Assembly (NCBI RefSeq): GCF_017983445.1
Contig: NZ_JAGOBJ010000003.1
Coordinates: 124,001-188,000, forward strand
Direction: 5' to 3'
Length of the DNA stretch: 64,000 bases
DNA from: Halomonas sp.
Lineage (GTDB): Bacteria; Pseudomonadota; Gammaproteobacteria; Pseudomonadales; Halomonadaceae
Within the stretch, counting starts at the first letter, position 1. Each line of letters starts with the position of its first letter. The position numbers were made by a program, and so were the translations under genes. Under the pieces are notes generated by a model. It was given only the letters and a program-made list of their open reading frames with translations. It was not told where the DNA came from and did no database searches. This document shows positions 32,649-40,827 of this stretch, one piece after another.

Positions 32649-33527
32649 TTACGGCGTGGCCCGCGTTGGTGAGTTAACTAACTGCTCAATATAATAGGTA
32701 CGTAACGGCATTACATGGGGATCGATTTTTTCAGGGGTGATGCAACTGGCGGTGAAAAAGCGAAACGCATCCACGCCCTGGAAGACAAAGAGATCCACGC
32801 CTGAGAGCGTTTTGGCTCCCGCCTGTTCGGCGGCGTTTAAAAGCTCGGTATGGGCGGGTATATAGACGGCATCAAATACCCAGTGCTGGCTGCCAAGGCC
32901 AGACGTTTCGATTGGGCACCCGGGGTGGTTGATATGCCCAATGGGGGAGCAGTTGACGATACCCTGCCAGTTGGGCAAGCCTTGCTGGGCTTGCTCTGGC
33001 GTGATGCACGTTACGTTGATGCCCATGCTGCCCAGGTCGCGACTCAAATTCTGAGCTCGCGTCGTATCGCGCTCCAGAATATACAGATGGTTGACCGCGA
33101 GCTCACCCAAGGCGCAGGCCACCGCGCGGCCAACGCCGCCCGCGCCAATCAACAGCACTTCGCCTGCGGGCTGGTTGCCAAATGAGTGGCGGTAGGCGCT
33201 GATAAAACCAGTGTAATCGGTGTTTTCGGCGCGCAGTCCCTCGGCATCGAACAGTAATGTGTTGGCTGTGCCTACGCGAAGCACGCCCTCACCGCGGATG
33301 TCGGCCAGCTGCGCGGCTTTTTCCTTGAACGGGAAAGTGACATTAGTGCCCAGATAGCCTTCAGCACGCAACTTTGCGATGGCGCTTGGGAAATCAAAAT
33401 CCGCCACGCCCAGGCTATCCACTAAATCGTAGCGTACAGGCAAGCCAAGCGCTGCACCGAGCCGTTCATGCAGATCGGGAGATTGTGATTTGGCGATGCC
33501 TTCGCCGACCAGTCCGAGCTTGATCAT
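32649..33527 (-). CDS. aroE: shikimate/quinate dehydrogenase, AroE family
   Basis: The 292-residue enzyme has AKSQSP (substrate-binding SxS), LGTNVTFPFKEKAA with catalytic lysine, ENTDYTG with catalytic aspartate, and the NAD(P) loop LLIGAGGVGRAVACALGEL. It interconverts shikimate (or quinate) and its 3-dehydro form. It overlaps the end of quiC by four bases (ATGA) and follows a TRAP transporter, so this copy is likely catabolic. The nucleotide-binding strand ends ILERDTTRA, with Glu-Arg rather than the NRT of many NADPH-specific AroE enzymes; this suggests NAD, though it is weak evidence. Confidence 0.9.
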   Translation of the reverse strand: MIKLGLVGEGIAKSQSPDLHERLGAALGLPVRYDLVDSLGVADFDFPSAIAKLRAEGYLGTNVTFPFKEKAAQLADIRGEGVLRVGTANTLLFDAEGLRAENTDYTGFISAYRHSFGNQPAGEVLLIGAGGVGRAVACALGELAVNHLYILERDTTRAQNLSRDLGSMGINVTCITPEQAQQGLPNWQGIVNCSPIGHINHPGCPIETSGLGSQHWVFDAVYIPAHTELLNAAEQAGAKTLSGVDLFVFQGVDAFRFFTASCITPEKIDPHVMPLRTYYIEQLVNSPTRATP

Positions 33528-35428
33528 GATGCGCTCTCATCTGTGGTGTGGTTAAGCGGGCCTTGATCGTTGCCATCCCTGTGCGCGGCTAGCGTTCCTG
33601 CCTCAAGGCGCTGCTGAGCCGTCACGCGTACAAAGGCATTGGGCGCGCCCAAGCCTTGATAGCCATCACGCTGTACCAGCTCAAAGAAGAATGCCTGATG
33701 GGCAGGTTGCTCAACATACAGCTGGTGGAATTCGCCGCTGCCGTCCTGATCAAACAGAATATGGTGATCCTGCATCCACGCCTGGGTTTGCGCTGGCAAA
33801 TCAAAGCGTGCCGCCAGATCGCGGTAGTAGTTGCCGGGAATGGGCAGCAACGGCGTGCCCGCCTGCCGTAGCGCAGCGCTGGTGGTGCGCATCGACTCCG
33901 TGCGCAGGGCCACATGATGAATCCCCGAGCCGCCGTACTGGCGCACAAACCGGTTGCTGGCAGTATTGGGGGAGGCACTGGCGTTAAGCGCCAGACGAAA
34001 ACGGCCGTTATAGTTTTGCAGCACCTGGCTTTGAATCAGCCCGCGCGGGTCGGTGACATCAAAGGAGGGCGTAATCTCCAGCTGGAAAATGGCGCGATAC
34101 TGCAGCATCAGCGAGAGATAATCGTGATAGGAGAGCGCGACGCTGATGTGGTCGATATCGACCAGCGCCCCATTCGGTACGGGCTGCACATCCACTGGGA
34201 ACTCACGGTCCCAGGTGCGGCTTAGCTGTGAATCGTCAATGATGTAGGAGAGACTGCCATCCACATTGCGCAGTGCGCTCATACGGTGGCTGGCGCCTAC
34301 CTCTTCAGGCTCGACGATATCGTAACCCAGCCTGTCCGCCCGCTTGAAGGCTTCGTAGGCATTGCTCACCTTCAGACCAATGGCGGTAATCGCTGTGGCA
34401 TCGCGGCCCGGCACACGGCCCGTGAACCCCGCCTCGGTGTTAAGCACCAGATTAACGTCGCCTGCCGCCCAGCGTTCGGCATTAAGCGTATGATGACGCC
34501 CGACACACGCCATGCCCAACGCGCTGAGCAGCTCACGTAGGCGTTGCAAATCCTCAGGATCAACGGCAATTTCAAGAAAGGCCACCGACTCAATGGGCTG
34601 GGGAGCGGGAATGCCGCTGCCGTCCTGCATGCTGCGCAGTAAATGGTAAGAGCGCAAGCCATCGCGTGCCGTCTGGTCGCTGTGGCCCATGCGAAAAACA
34701 TCGTTAAAGATTTCGTGAGACAGCGGGCCGTCGTAACGAGTCTCCTGCAGCATGGCCATGAACTTATCCATTTGCAGCTCGCCCTGACCCGGGAAGCAGC
34801 GATAATGGCGGCTCCACGACAGATGATCCATCGAGAGACGCGGTGCATCGGCGGTCTGCACCAGGAAGATGCGATCTCCTGGAATGCGCCCGATGGTACC
34901 CAGCTCCGTCTGGCGCGAGAAGATATGGAACGTATCCAGCACCAGGCCAACGTTAGGGTGCGCGGCGCGGCGAACGACTTCCCAGCTATCGCGGTAATCA
35001 TGAATATGCCGACCCCAGGCCAGGGCTTCATAGGCCACGCGCATGTTACGCCGAGCGGCCCGCTCGCCCAGTTCATAGAAGTCATCGGCGGCGCGGCTCA
35101 AGCCGGGTAGCGAGTCGGGGTGCACTGTACTGCACGCCATCAACAGATCCGTGCCGAGCTCTTCCATCAGATCGAACTTATGCTCGGCGCGGTCAAAGGC
35201 ACGTTCCCGTAAACGGCCCTGCAAGCCTTCAAAATCGCGAAACGGCTGCAGCGTGACCAACTTGAGCCCCCGCGAGCGAATCAGCTCGCCCGCCTCCCTG
35301 GGTGTGCCGGTAAACGCCGTAAGGTCGTTTTCAAATAGCTCAAGCCCTTCAAAACCGGCCTGAGCGATGGCGTCTACCTTCTCTTCCAACGAACCGCTTA
35401 GGCACACCGTGGCAATGGATGAGTACAT
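33524..35428 (-). CDS. quiC: 3-dehydroshikimate dehydratase, bifunctional-type fusion
   Basis: The 634-residue two-domain protein converts 3-dehydroshikimate to protocatechuate. The N-terminal half (about 1-280) is a sugar-phosphate-isomerase TIM barrel starting MYSSIATVCLSGSLEEKVDAIAQAGFEGLELFENDL. The C-terminal half resembles 4-hydroxyphenylpyruvate dioxygenase (VDIDHISVALSYHDYLSLMLQYRAIFQL; GGSGIHHVALRT; FFELVQRDGYQGLGAPN). This is the QuiC1 architecture of Pseudomonas at the same length. I chose the ATG at 35428 with AAGGAG upstream over an extension to 35503. Its product is the substrate of the PcaHG enzyme encoded 10 kb away. Confidence 0.93.
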   Translation of the reverse strand: MYSSIATVCLSGSLEEKVDAIAQAGFEGLELFENDLTAFTGTPREAGELIRSRGLKLVTLQPFRDFEGLQGRLRERAFDRAEHKFDLMEELGTDLLMACSTVHPDSLPGLSRAADDFYELGERAARRNMRVAYEALAWGRHIHDYRDSWEVVRRAAHPNVGLVLDTFHIFSRQTELGTIGRIPGDRIFLVQTADAPRLSMDHLSWSRHYRCFPGQGELQMDKFMAMLQETRYDGPLSHEIFNDVFRMGHSDQTARDGLRSYHLLRSMQDGSGIPAPQPIESVAFLEIAVDPEDLQRLRELLSALGMACVGRHHTLNAERWAAGDVNLVLNTEAGFTGRVPGRDATAITAIGLKVSNAYEAFKRADRLGYDIVEPEEVGASHRMSALRNVDGSLSYIIDDSQLSRTWDREFPVDVQPVPNGALVDIDHISVALSYHDYLSLMLQYRAIFQLEITPSFDVTDPRGLIQSQVLQNYNGRFRLALNASASPNTASNRFVRQYGGSGIHHVALRTESMRTTSAALRQAGTPLLPIPGNYYRDLAARFDLPAQTQAWMQDHHILFDQDGSGEFHQLYVEQPAHQAFFFELVQRDGYQGLGAPNAFVRVTAQQRLEAGTLAAHRDGNDQGPLNHTTDESAS

Positions 35429-35456
35429 GGCATTACGCTCCTTGCATTCAGTAAAA

Positions 35457-36722
35457 TCAGTAGCCAAACAGGCGCGGCAGGAAGGTGACCAGCGTAGGTA
35501 CAAACGTGATCAGCAGCAGAACCAGGAACTGTACGCCGAGCATCGGCAGAATGCGGCGGATAATCGGGCCCATCCCCACGCCGGACACCGAGTCAGCGAC
35601 AAACAGGCAAAGCCCCATGGGCGGCGTGATCAGGCCCATCATCAGGTTGAATATCACCACAATGCCAAAGTGCAGTGGGTCAATCCCCAGTGCCATGGCG
35701 ATAGGGTGCAGAATGGGTACCAGCACCAGAATGGCTGCAATTCCTTCCAGAAACAGTCCTACTACCAGCAGTAGGAGAATGACGGCAATCAGAAAGGTCC
35801 ACTGGGTATCGATACTCATTAGTGCCCATTCGGTGAGCATGTTGGGAATACGATTGAACGTCAGTACCCAGTTAGCCGCTGCAACGGCACCCATAATGAC
35901 CATGATGACCGCGCTATCGCGCATGGCGCGGGCAAAGATGCCGGGCAGGTTGACCAGCTTGATATTGCGGTAGAGCACCACGCCAAGAATCAGCGCATAC
36001 ACCACGGCAAAGGCGGCAGCTTCCGTCGGTGTCACGATACCTGCGAGAATGGCCCCGACCACAAAGACCGGCATAAGCGCGGGCAAAAGGCCATGCAGAA
36101 GTGCGTGACGGCGCGACTGCTTCCTGGACTGCGTGGCACCCAGGTCGCCGGCAAAAAAGTAGACATAGATGGAAAGCCCCAGCGCCAGCAAAAAGCCCGG
36201 CACAATACCAGCCAAGAAGAGCCCTGGCACCGATACGCCTGACACTGTGAGCGCGTAGATGATAACGGGAATACTTGGCGGGATAATCGGACCAATGACA
36301 GATGAGGCCGCTGTAAGCGCAGCAGCAAAATCGCGTGGATAGCCCTCTTTTTCCATTGAGGGGATAAATACTCGACCAAGGGCGGAAGTATCGGCAATTG
36401 CTGAACCAGAGAGGCCTGCAAAGATCACCGAGGCCCATATATTGACGTGTGCAAGTCCTGCTTTAAGACGGCCGACGATGGCCGTGGCCAGGTTAATGAT
36501 TCGGTGCGTGATACCCGCTTCGTTCATCAGCTCGCCCGCCAGAATGAACAGCGGTATTGCCAGCAGTGGGAAGGACTCCATACCGCCAAAAAACTGCTGT
36601 GACACAATGCGGATGTGGTAGGGCAGGTCGCCGGTGCTCATCAGTACCGTGAGAGTACCCAAAATGGCAAAGGCAAACGGTACGCCCAGCAGTATGAGTG
36701 CTACAAGCAGAATAAAAATCAT
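35457..36722 (-). CDS. dctM: TRAP transporter large permease (DctM)
   Basis: The 421-residue membrane protein has around twelve hydrophobic segments. It opens with MIFILLVALILLGVPFAFAILGT, and the GLSGSAIADTSALGRVFIPSMEKEGYPRDFAAALTAASSVIGPIIPPSIPVIIYA block is diagnostic of DctM. It provides sodium-driven transport with DctQ and DctP. The start overlaps dctQ by four bases. quiC follows 28 bases later, so the transporter and dehydroshikimate dehydratase are one operon, and shikimate, quinate or dehydroshikimate is the likely cargo. Confidence 0.94.
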   Translation of the reverse strand: MIFILLVALILLGVPFAFAILGTLTVLMSTGDLPYHIRIVSQQFFGGMESFPLLAIPLFILAGELMNEAGITHRIINLATAIVGRLKAGLAHVNIWASVIFAGLSGSAIADTSALGRVFIPSMEKEGYPRDFAAALTAASSVIGPIIPPSIPVIIYALTVSGVSVPGLFLAGIVPGFLLALGLSIYVYFFAGDLGATQSRKQSRRHALLHGLLPALMPVFVVGAILAGIVTPTEAAAFAVVYALILGVVLYRNIKLVNLPGIFARAMRDSAVIMVIMGAVAAANWVLTFNRIPNMLTEWALMSIDTQWTFLIAVILLLLVVGLFLEGIAAILVLVPILHPIAMALGIDPLHFGIVVIFNLMMGLITPPMGLCLFVADSVSGVGMGPIIRRILPMLGVQFLVLLLITFVPTLVTFLPRLFGY

Positions 36723-37216
36723 GGTGATGGCTCCTCACCAGAACGGTCATTCAACCGCAGTGCGCCCATTACCAGTGCTGAAAGGCTAAGCAGGCCGCCG
36801 CCCATCAGCATGGATGTTTGAAAGACCCACATCGGTATCCCGGTGCTTGATGAGGTGCGGTTACCGCGTGCGGCGATAAATTCAACGGCTGATATCATCA
36901 AGCCAACGCCGACGGCTAACACTACTAGGTCAATAGCAACTGCCTGCCAACGCAGCCAGCGTGGAGGCAATAAGCGACGAATAAGGTCAAAGCCGATGTG
37001 TTTGTCCTGCAGATACGCCCACGCCATGCCAAACATCAAGCCGTAAATCATCAGATAGATGGCGGTATCTTCTCCCCAGCTAATGGAGCCGCCATAGGTA
37101 TAGCGCGCAAAGGCATTGCCCGCGACCAATAGAAGAATCAACACCATGGCAAGGCCTGCCAAGCTGCCATTGAACAGGATCAGACCGCGGTGTAACCGGG
37201 CGAGAAGATGAGACAT
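36719..37216 (-). CDS. dctQ: TRAP transporter small permease (DctQ)
   Basis: The 165-residue protein has four membrane helices (about 13-35, 49-66, 85-105 and 127-148), with the GEDTAIYLMIYGLMFGMAWAYLQDKHIGFDLI motif typical of DctQ. The ATG at 37216 is preferred because GAAGG stands ahead; a GTG at 37246 is possible. It overlaps dctM and stands between the binding-protein gene and the large permease, the common TRAP order. Confidence 0.88.
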   Translation of the reverse strand: MSHLLARLHRGLILFNGSLAGLAMVLILLLVAGNAFARYTYGGSISWGEDTAIYLMIYGLMFGMAWAYLQDKHIGFDLIRRLLPPRWLRWQAVAIDLVVLAVGVGLMISAVEFIAARGNRTSSSTGIPMWVFQTSMLMGGGLLSLSALVMGALRLNDRSGEEPSP

Positions 37217-37308
37217 TAGAGCACCTTCAATCGTTTTGTCAGGCACGCAGGACTATGAATGGGCCTTCTTATAAGACCCATTCACAAAACGTTTTCGATC
37301 AAGCAGGT

Positions 37309-38415
37309 TTAAAAGCGCTGTGACGCTTCATCGACGGCAGATGTTAAACGTTCAATCCACTCTGCATCATCGCCAAGCTCGTCGCGCAGATATGCCTGAA
37401 CCGGCGGTTGCGCCGCTTCTCGGAATGCTTCCATCTGCTCGGCGGTGGGCTGAGTAACTTCCATGCCCGCGGCTTCCAGCTTGGCAATACCTTCTGCGGA
37501 ATTGAACTGCTGAATGGCGCGGCCAGTGGTGCCCGCGACGATAGCGGCGCGCTTCACGGCGGCCTGCTCTTCCTCGTTGAGCGACTGGAAGATGTCATCG
37601 TTGATCAGCAGGTGATCAACGCCATACACGTGGCCATCCAGCGTCAGGTAATCCTGAAACTCGTAGAAGTTGTTGCCAAAAATTACCGAAATGGGGTTTT
37701 CTTGACCGTCTACTACGCCGGTTGCCAGGGCTGTCGGTACTTCACCCCAGCTAATGCCCTGTGGCTCGGCGCCCAGGCCGCGCATCATTTCGATATAAAG
37801 CGGGATAGTTTGTACGCGGAACTTCAAGCCTTTCATGTCTTCCGGCGAGCTGATGGTGCGCACAGAGTTGGTGAAGTGGCGAAAGCCCGTCTCGCCGTAA
37901 GCCAGCGTGCGCAGACCCGTCTGCTCCAGACAGTGCTCAGCAAGCGCAGTGCCGAATTCACCGTCCATCACCTGCCATGCTACTGGTGCCGATGGGAAGG
38001 TATAAGGAATATCCGTCACGGCAACGGCCGGGCAGAAGTTGGCGTAGGAGCCGGAGACCATGGCGATACTGATGGTGCCATCCTGCGCGCCTTCAATCAG
38101 CTCGGTTTCACCACCCAACGAGCCCGCAGGGTATAGCTCCACTTTAAGATCGGTTTCTGCTTCCACCAGGTTCTTGAACACCTGACCGGCCGAACCTTTT
38201 TTCGACGTGGTCCAGTCATCCGGGTCAACGTGGGCAAAGCGTAGTGTCTGGGCATAGGTATTGGCGGCAGCCATTAGCGTGGTAGTGGCAATGGCAGCTA
38301 TCAGGGCCCGCTTCATAAACGGTTGGCTAAATGAAAAGGTAGTCTTTAAAGACTTATGTTTTAAAGACCTAGTTTTTAAAGACTGAGTTTTTAAAAACCT
38401 AGTTTCTAGAGACAT
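37309..38415 (-). CDS. dctP: TRAP substrate-binding protein (DctP) with repeat-encoded N-terminal extension
   Basis: This TRAP receptor (368 residues if the ATG at 38415 is used) has a normal signal peptide beginning MKRALIAAIATTTLMAAANTYA at residue 34. TLRFAHVDPDDWTTSKKGSAGQVFKNL, GLKFRVQTIPLYIEMMRGLGAEP and TGVVDGQENPISVIF follow. The first 25 codons are five 5-residue repeats (consensus K/R-S-L-K-T) encoded by a 15-bp palindromic repeat. The ATG at 38415 has AAGGA nine bases ahead, whereas the inner ATG at 38316 has no ribosome site, so the extension may be translated. The cargo is probably shikimate-like. Confidence 0.85.
   Translation of the reverse strand: MSLETRFLKTQSLKTRSLKHKSLKTTFSFSQPFMKRALIAAIATTTLMAAANTYAQTLRFAHVDPDDWTTSKKGSAGQVFKNLVEAETDLKVELYPAGSLGGETELIEGAQDGTISIAMVSGSYANFCPAVAVTDIPYTFPSAPVAWQVMDGEFGTALAEHCLEQTGLRTLAYGETGFRHFTNSVRTISSPEDMKGLKFRVQTIPLYIEMMRGLGAEPQGISWGEVPTALATGVVDGQENPISVIFGNNFYEFQDYLTLDGHVYGVDHLLINDDIFQSLNEEEQAAVKRAAIVAGTTGRAIQQFNSAEGIAKLEAAGMEVTQPTAEQMEAFREAAQPPVQAYLRDELGDDAEWIERLTSAVDEASQRF
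38341..38415. repeat. five-copy 15-bp palindromic tandem repeat at the start of dctP
   Basis: Five exact 15-base units cover 38341-38415. On the plus strand the first unit contains AGTCTTTAAAGACT, a perfect palindrome, and the others are variants centred on TTTAAA (the last on CTAG). The array is in frame with the minus-strand gene, and the last unit ends in the start codon. Each unit encodes (K/R/Q)-S/F-L-K-T. It could be a hypervariable coding tract, an operator cluster, or both. Confidence 0.95.
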
Positions 38416-38495
38416 TGTTATTATCCTTTAGCAGGGTTATTGGCATTAGGTTTAAAACCGTAAGCAATGGCGTGTTTTATCCTGTCTCAATTAAC

Positions 38496-38515
38496 AATGT
38501 ACGAAATGGTACGTT
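38496..38515. promoter_or_regulatory. candidate TetR operator in the dctP / tetR divergent promoter
   Basis: AATGTACGAAATGGTACGTT has arms AA(T/C)GTAC and GTAC(G/A)TT around six bases, giving an almost perfect 20-base palindrome. It lies 55 bases upstream of the tetR ATG and 80 bases upstream of the dctP start. Operators of this layout are typical of TetR-family proteins. Confidence 0.6.
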
Positions 38516-38570
38516 CAGTCAAGGTATGCCATGCTAGACCAAAGACGGTCACATAATAAAAGGTTAACTA

Positions 38571-39248
38571 ATGGCACCCACTTCCAAAATGCCTCTTCCT
38601 GCCTCTAAACAAAGCCGACGCAAGAACGATCCTGAACTGGTTCAAGCCGATATTCTTGCGGTCGCCACGCGTGAGTTTTCCGAAAAAGGTCTTTCGGGGG
38701 CACGGATCGATGAGATCGCTGATAAAACACGCGCGTCTAAACGAATGATCTATTACTACTTTCACGATAAAGAAACGCTTTACTTGCACACTCTGGAGGC
38801 GGCCTATCAAAAAGTGCGCCTGCAGGAGGCGGAGCTGGATCTAGATCACTTCGCCCCGCTAGAGGCACTTAGCCGACTGGTGCGGTTTACCTTTAACCAC
38901 CATGCTAAAAACCCTGACTTCATTCGCCTGGTAATGATCGAAAATATTCATCATGGCCGTTATCTGGCCCAATCAGCGTTGATTCAATCGCTGAACGCCG
39001 GGGTAATTGATGTTCTCACTAACGTGTATGCCCGCGGGGTGGCAGATGGCTGCTTTCGTACAGGCTTGGACCCACGGGAGTTGCATTGGCTGATTAGCGC
39101 ACTGTCGTTTTTTAATGTCTCAAACCAGCACACCTTTTCGAGAATTTTCGATTGGCAGCAGGCCGCGCCGGAAAATCAGCATAGGTTAGAAGAGCACGTC
39201 ACTGAAATGGTGCTGCGTTACGTGCGAACAGATGAGGCAGCGTGTTAA
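38571..39248 (+). CDS. TetR-family transcriptional regulator
   Basis: The 225-residue regulator has an N-terminal TetR helix-turn-helix at about 25-70 (ILAVATREFSEKGLSGARIDEIADKTRASKRMIYYYFHDKETLYLHTLE). The C-terminal ligand domain is like those of TetR proteins near quinate/shikimate operons (FTFNHHAKNPDFIRLVMIENIHHGRYL). It is divergent from dctPQM-quiC-aroE, with a palindrome between, and therefore likely represses that operon until shikimate or a derivative is present. pcaB follows 61 bases later in the same direction. Confidence 0.9.
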   Translation: MAPTSKMPLPASKQSRRKNDPELVQADILAVATREFSEKGLSGARIDEIADKTRASKRMIYYYFHDKETLYLHTLEAAYQKVRLQEAELDLDHFAPLEALSRLVRFTFNHHAKNPDFIRLVMIENIHHGRYLAQSALIQSLNAGVIDVLTNVYARGVADGCFRTGLDPRELHWLISALSFFNVSNQHTFSRIFDWQQAAPENQHRLEEHVTEMVLRYVRTDEAAC

Positions 39249-39309
39249 GCATCAACGTTAGCTAATGGGATTATTTTTTCTGAACCTGTTATTGGGAGAT
39301 CTGTAGCTC

Positions 39310-40638
39310 ATGCCTAGCGCGTTCTTAAAACATCCGTTTATGAGTCAGCAAGCACTCAGTGAGTGCAATGACGAGGCCATGGTGCGCGCCATGCTGGCGT
39401 TTGAATTAGCTCTGGCAGAAGTCCAGGAAGCCAGTGGCGCCGTACCACAAGGCGCAAGCCAGCAGATGCGTGCCCAGCTTGAGCACGTAACGTTCGATAC
39501 CGCAGCGATTGCAGAAGGAATTGCCAGCGGCGGCAATGCAGCCATTCCGTTTGTTAAGCAGGGGCGCTCGCTGTTACCCGATGAGCTCAAGCGCTACTGG
39601 CACCAGGGTGCGACCAGCCAGGATGTCATCGACTCTGCGCTAATGCTGCTGCTAACGCCACGCTTGCGTGCACTGAATGATTTGTTAGTACGCTGCCGCG
39701 AGGCATCGCTGACGCTAATGGATGCTCACATCGCCACTCCGATGGTGGGGCGCACGCTAATGCAGCAGGCGCTGCCCATCACCTTTGGTGTCAAGGTTGC
39801 CCACTGGGCGATAGGACTTGAGCAAAGTCGTCGGCGCTTGGCGGCTATCGAATTACCCGTTCAGTTTGGCGGCGCGGTGGGTGTCCACTCAGGGTGGGAT
39901 GCCCAAGGGCTTGAGTGGATGGATGCGTTAGCGAAGCGGCTTGGCTTGGCCACATCGGTTTTACCCTGGCATACCGACCGCTACCCAATTCATAGCCTGG
40001 GCACAGCGTTAGACGCCATTGCCGGGGCCGCCGAGAAAGTAGCCCAGGACGTTGCCCTGCTCACGCAAACCGAAGTAGGCGAAGTGGCCGAGCCTTCGGC
40101 ACCTGGAATGGGGGAGTCGTCCTCCATGCCCCATAAGCGTAACCCAGTGCGTAGTGCGCTTATTCGCGGGGCGGCCAGGCAGGTGCATGGTCACACCAGT
40201 GTGTTATTGAACGCTGCCGCACAGCCACTTGAGCGGGGCTTGGGCGAGTGGCATGCCGAATGGGCGCCGTTAATGGAAAGCGCTTTGTTGGTGGAAGGTG
40301 CGCTGGAGCAGATGGCGGTACTTCTTGAAGGGCTTGAGGTATATCCCGATAACATGGAGCGCAACCTGGCGGCCACAGGCGGCGGTATCATGGCCGAGCC
40401 GGTAGCGCGACTGTTAGCCCCTCATTTGGGCGCCGAAGACGCCAAAGCGTTAAGTGCACAGGCCGCCGAGATATCAAGGCGAGATAAGCGGCCTTACGCC
40501 GATGTGCTGGCCGACCATGCCAAGGTAAAAGACCAGATTGACCCGATTACGTTAAGAAAAACATGTGACCCTGCTTTATACCTTGGTAGCAGCCAGCAGC
40601 AAGTGTTGCGCGCCAAACGCTGGCTTATTAATGCGTAA
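39310..40638 (+). CDS. pcaB: 3-carboxy-cis,cis-muconate cycloisomerase
   Basis: The 442-residue member of the fumarase/aspartase superfamily has the signature GESSSMPHKRNPV (superfamily GSSxMPxKxN) and WHQGATSQDVIDSALMLL. It converts 3-carboxymuconate to 4-carboxymuconolactone, step two of protocatechuate ring-fission catabolism. It stands by itself after the TetR gene and about 190 bases ahead of pcaI. That gap carries the IclR-type palindrome, so pcaB is probably a separate transcript from pcaIJF-DC-HG. Confidence 0.94.
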   Translation: MPSAFLKHPFMSQQALSECNDEAMVRAMLAFELALAEVQEASGAVPQGASQQMRAQLEHVTFDTAAIAEGIASGGNAAIPFVKQGRSLLPDELKRYWHQGATSQDVIDSALMLLLTPRLRALNDLLVRCREASLTLMDAHIATPMVGRTLMQQALPITFGVKVAHWAIGLEQSRRRLAAIELPVQFGGAVGVHSGWDAQGLEWMDALAKRLGLATSVLPWHTDRYPIHSLGTALDAIAGAAEKVAQDVALLTQTEVGEVAEPSAPGMGESSSMPHKRNPVRSALIRGAARQVHGHTSVLLNAAAQPLERGLGEWHAEWAPLMESALLVEGALEQMAVLLEGLEVYPDNMERNLAATGGGIMAEPVARLLAPHLGAEDAKALSAQAAEISRRDKRPYADVLADHAKVKDQIDPITLRKTCDPALYLGSSQQQVLRAKRWLINA

Positions 40639-40767
40639 CTTCATGAAATAAATTAATTTTTTAACTTTATCGTTAAGCATGATAGCAATTGACTGGGAAA
40701 TTTCATCGCCTTTAGCCATTTGACCCATTTAGCATTCGGCAGTAATTTGTTCGTATTGCAAATCAAT

Positions 40768-40782
40768 GTTCGTTTAACGAAC
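40768..40782. promoter_or_regulatory. candidate IclR operator 4 (pcaI promoter)
   Basis: GTTCGTTTAACGAAC is palindromic over all but its central base (seven-base arms). It has the same arms as the site before iclR and ends 45 bases upstream of the pcaI ATG. A degenerate half-site GTTCG lies at 40749-40753. PcaR of Pseudomonas is known to bind a related 15-bp sequence at pcaIJ. Confidence 0.7.
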
Positions 40783-40827
40783 AACAAGCATATACGTTCT
40801 GCAACGTTCAGCTAAGAGGCAACCCTA

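Noticed and set aside
38499-38513. GTACG-AAATG-GTACG as a fifth IclR-type operator
   Set aside because: The halves are direct, not inverted, and the sequence fits a longer TetR-type palindrome better.
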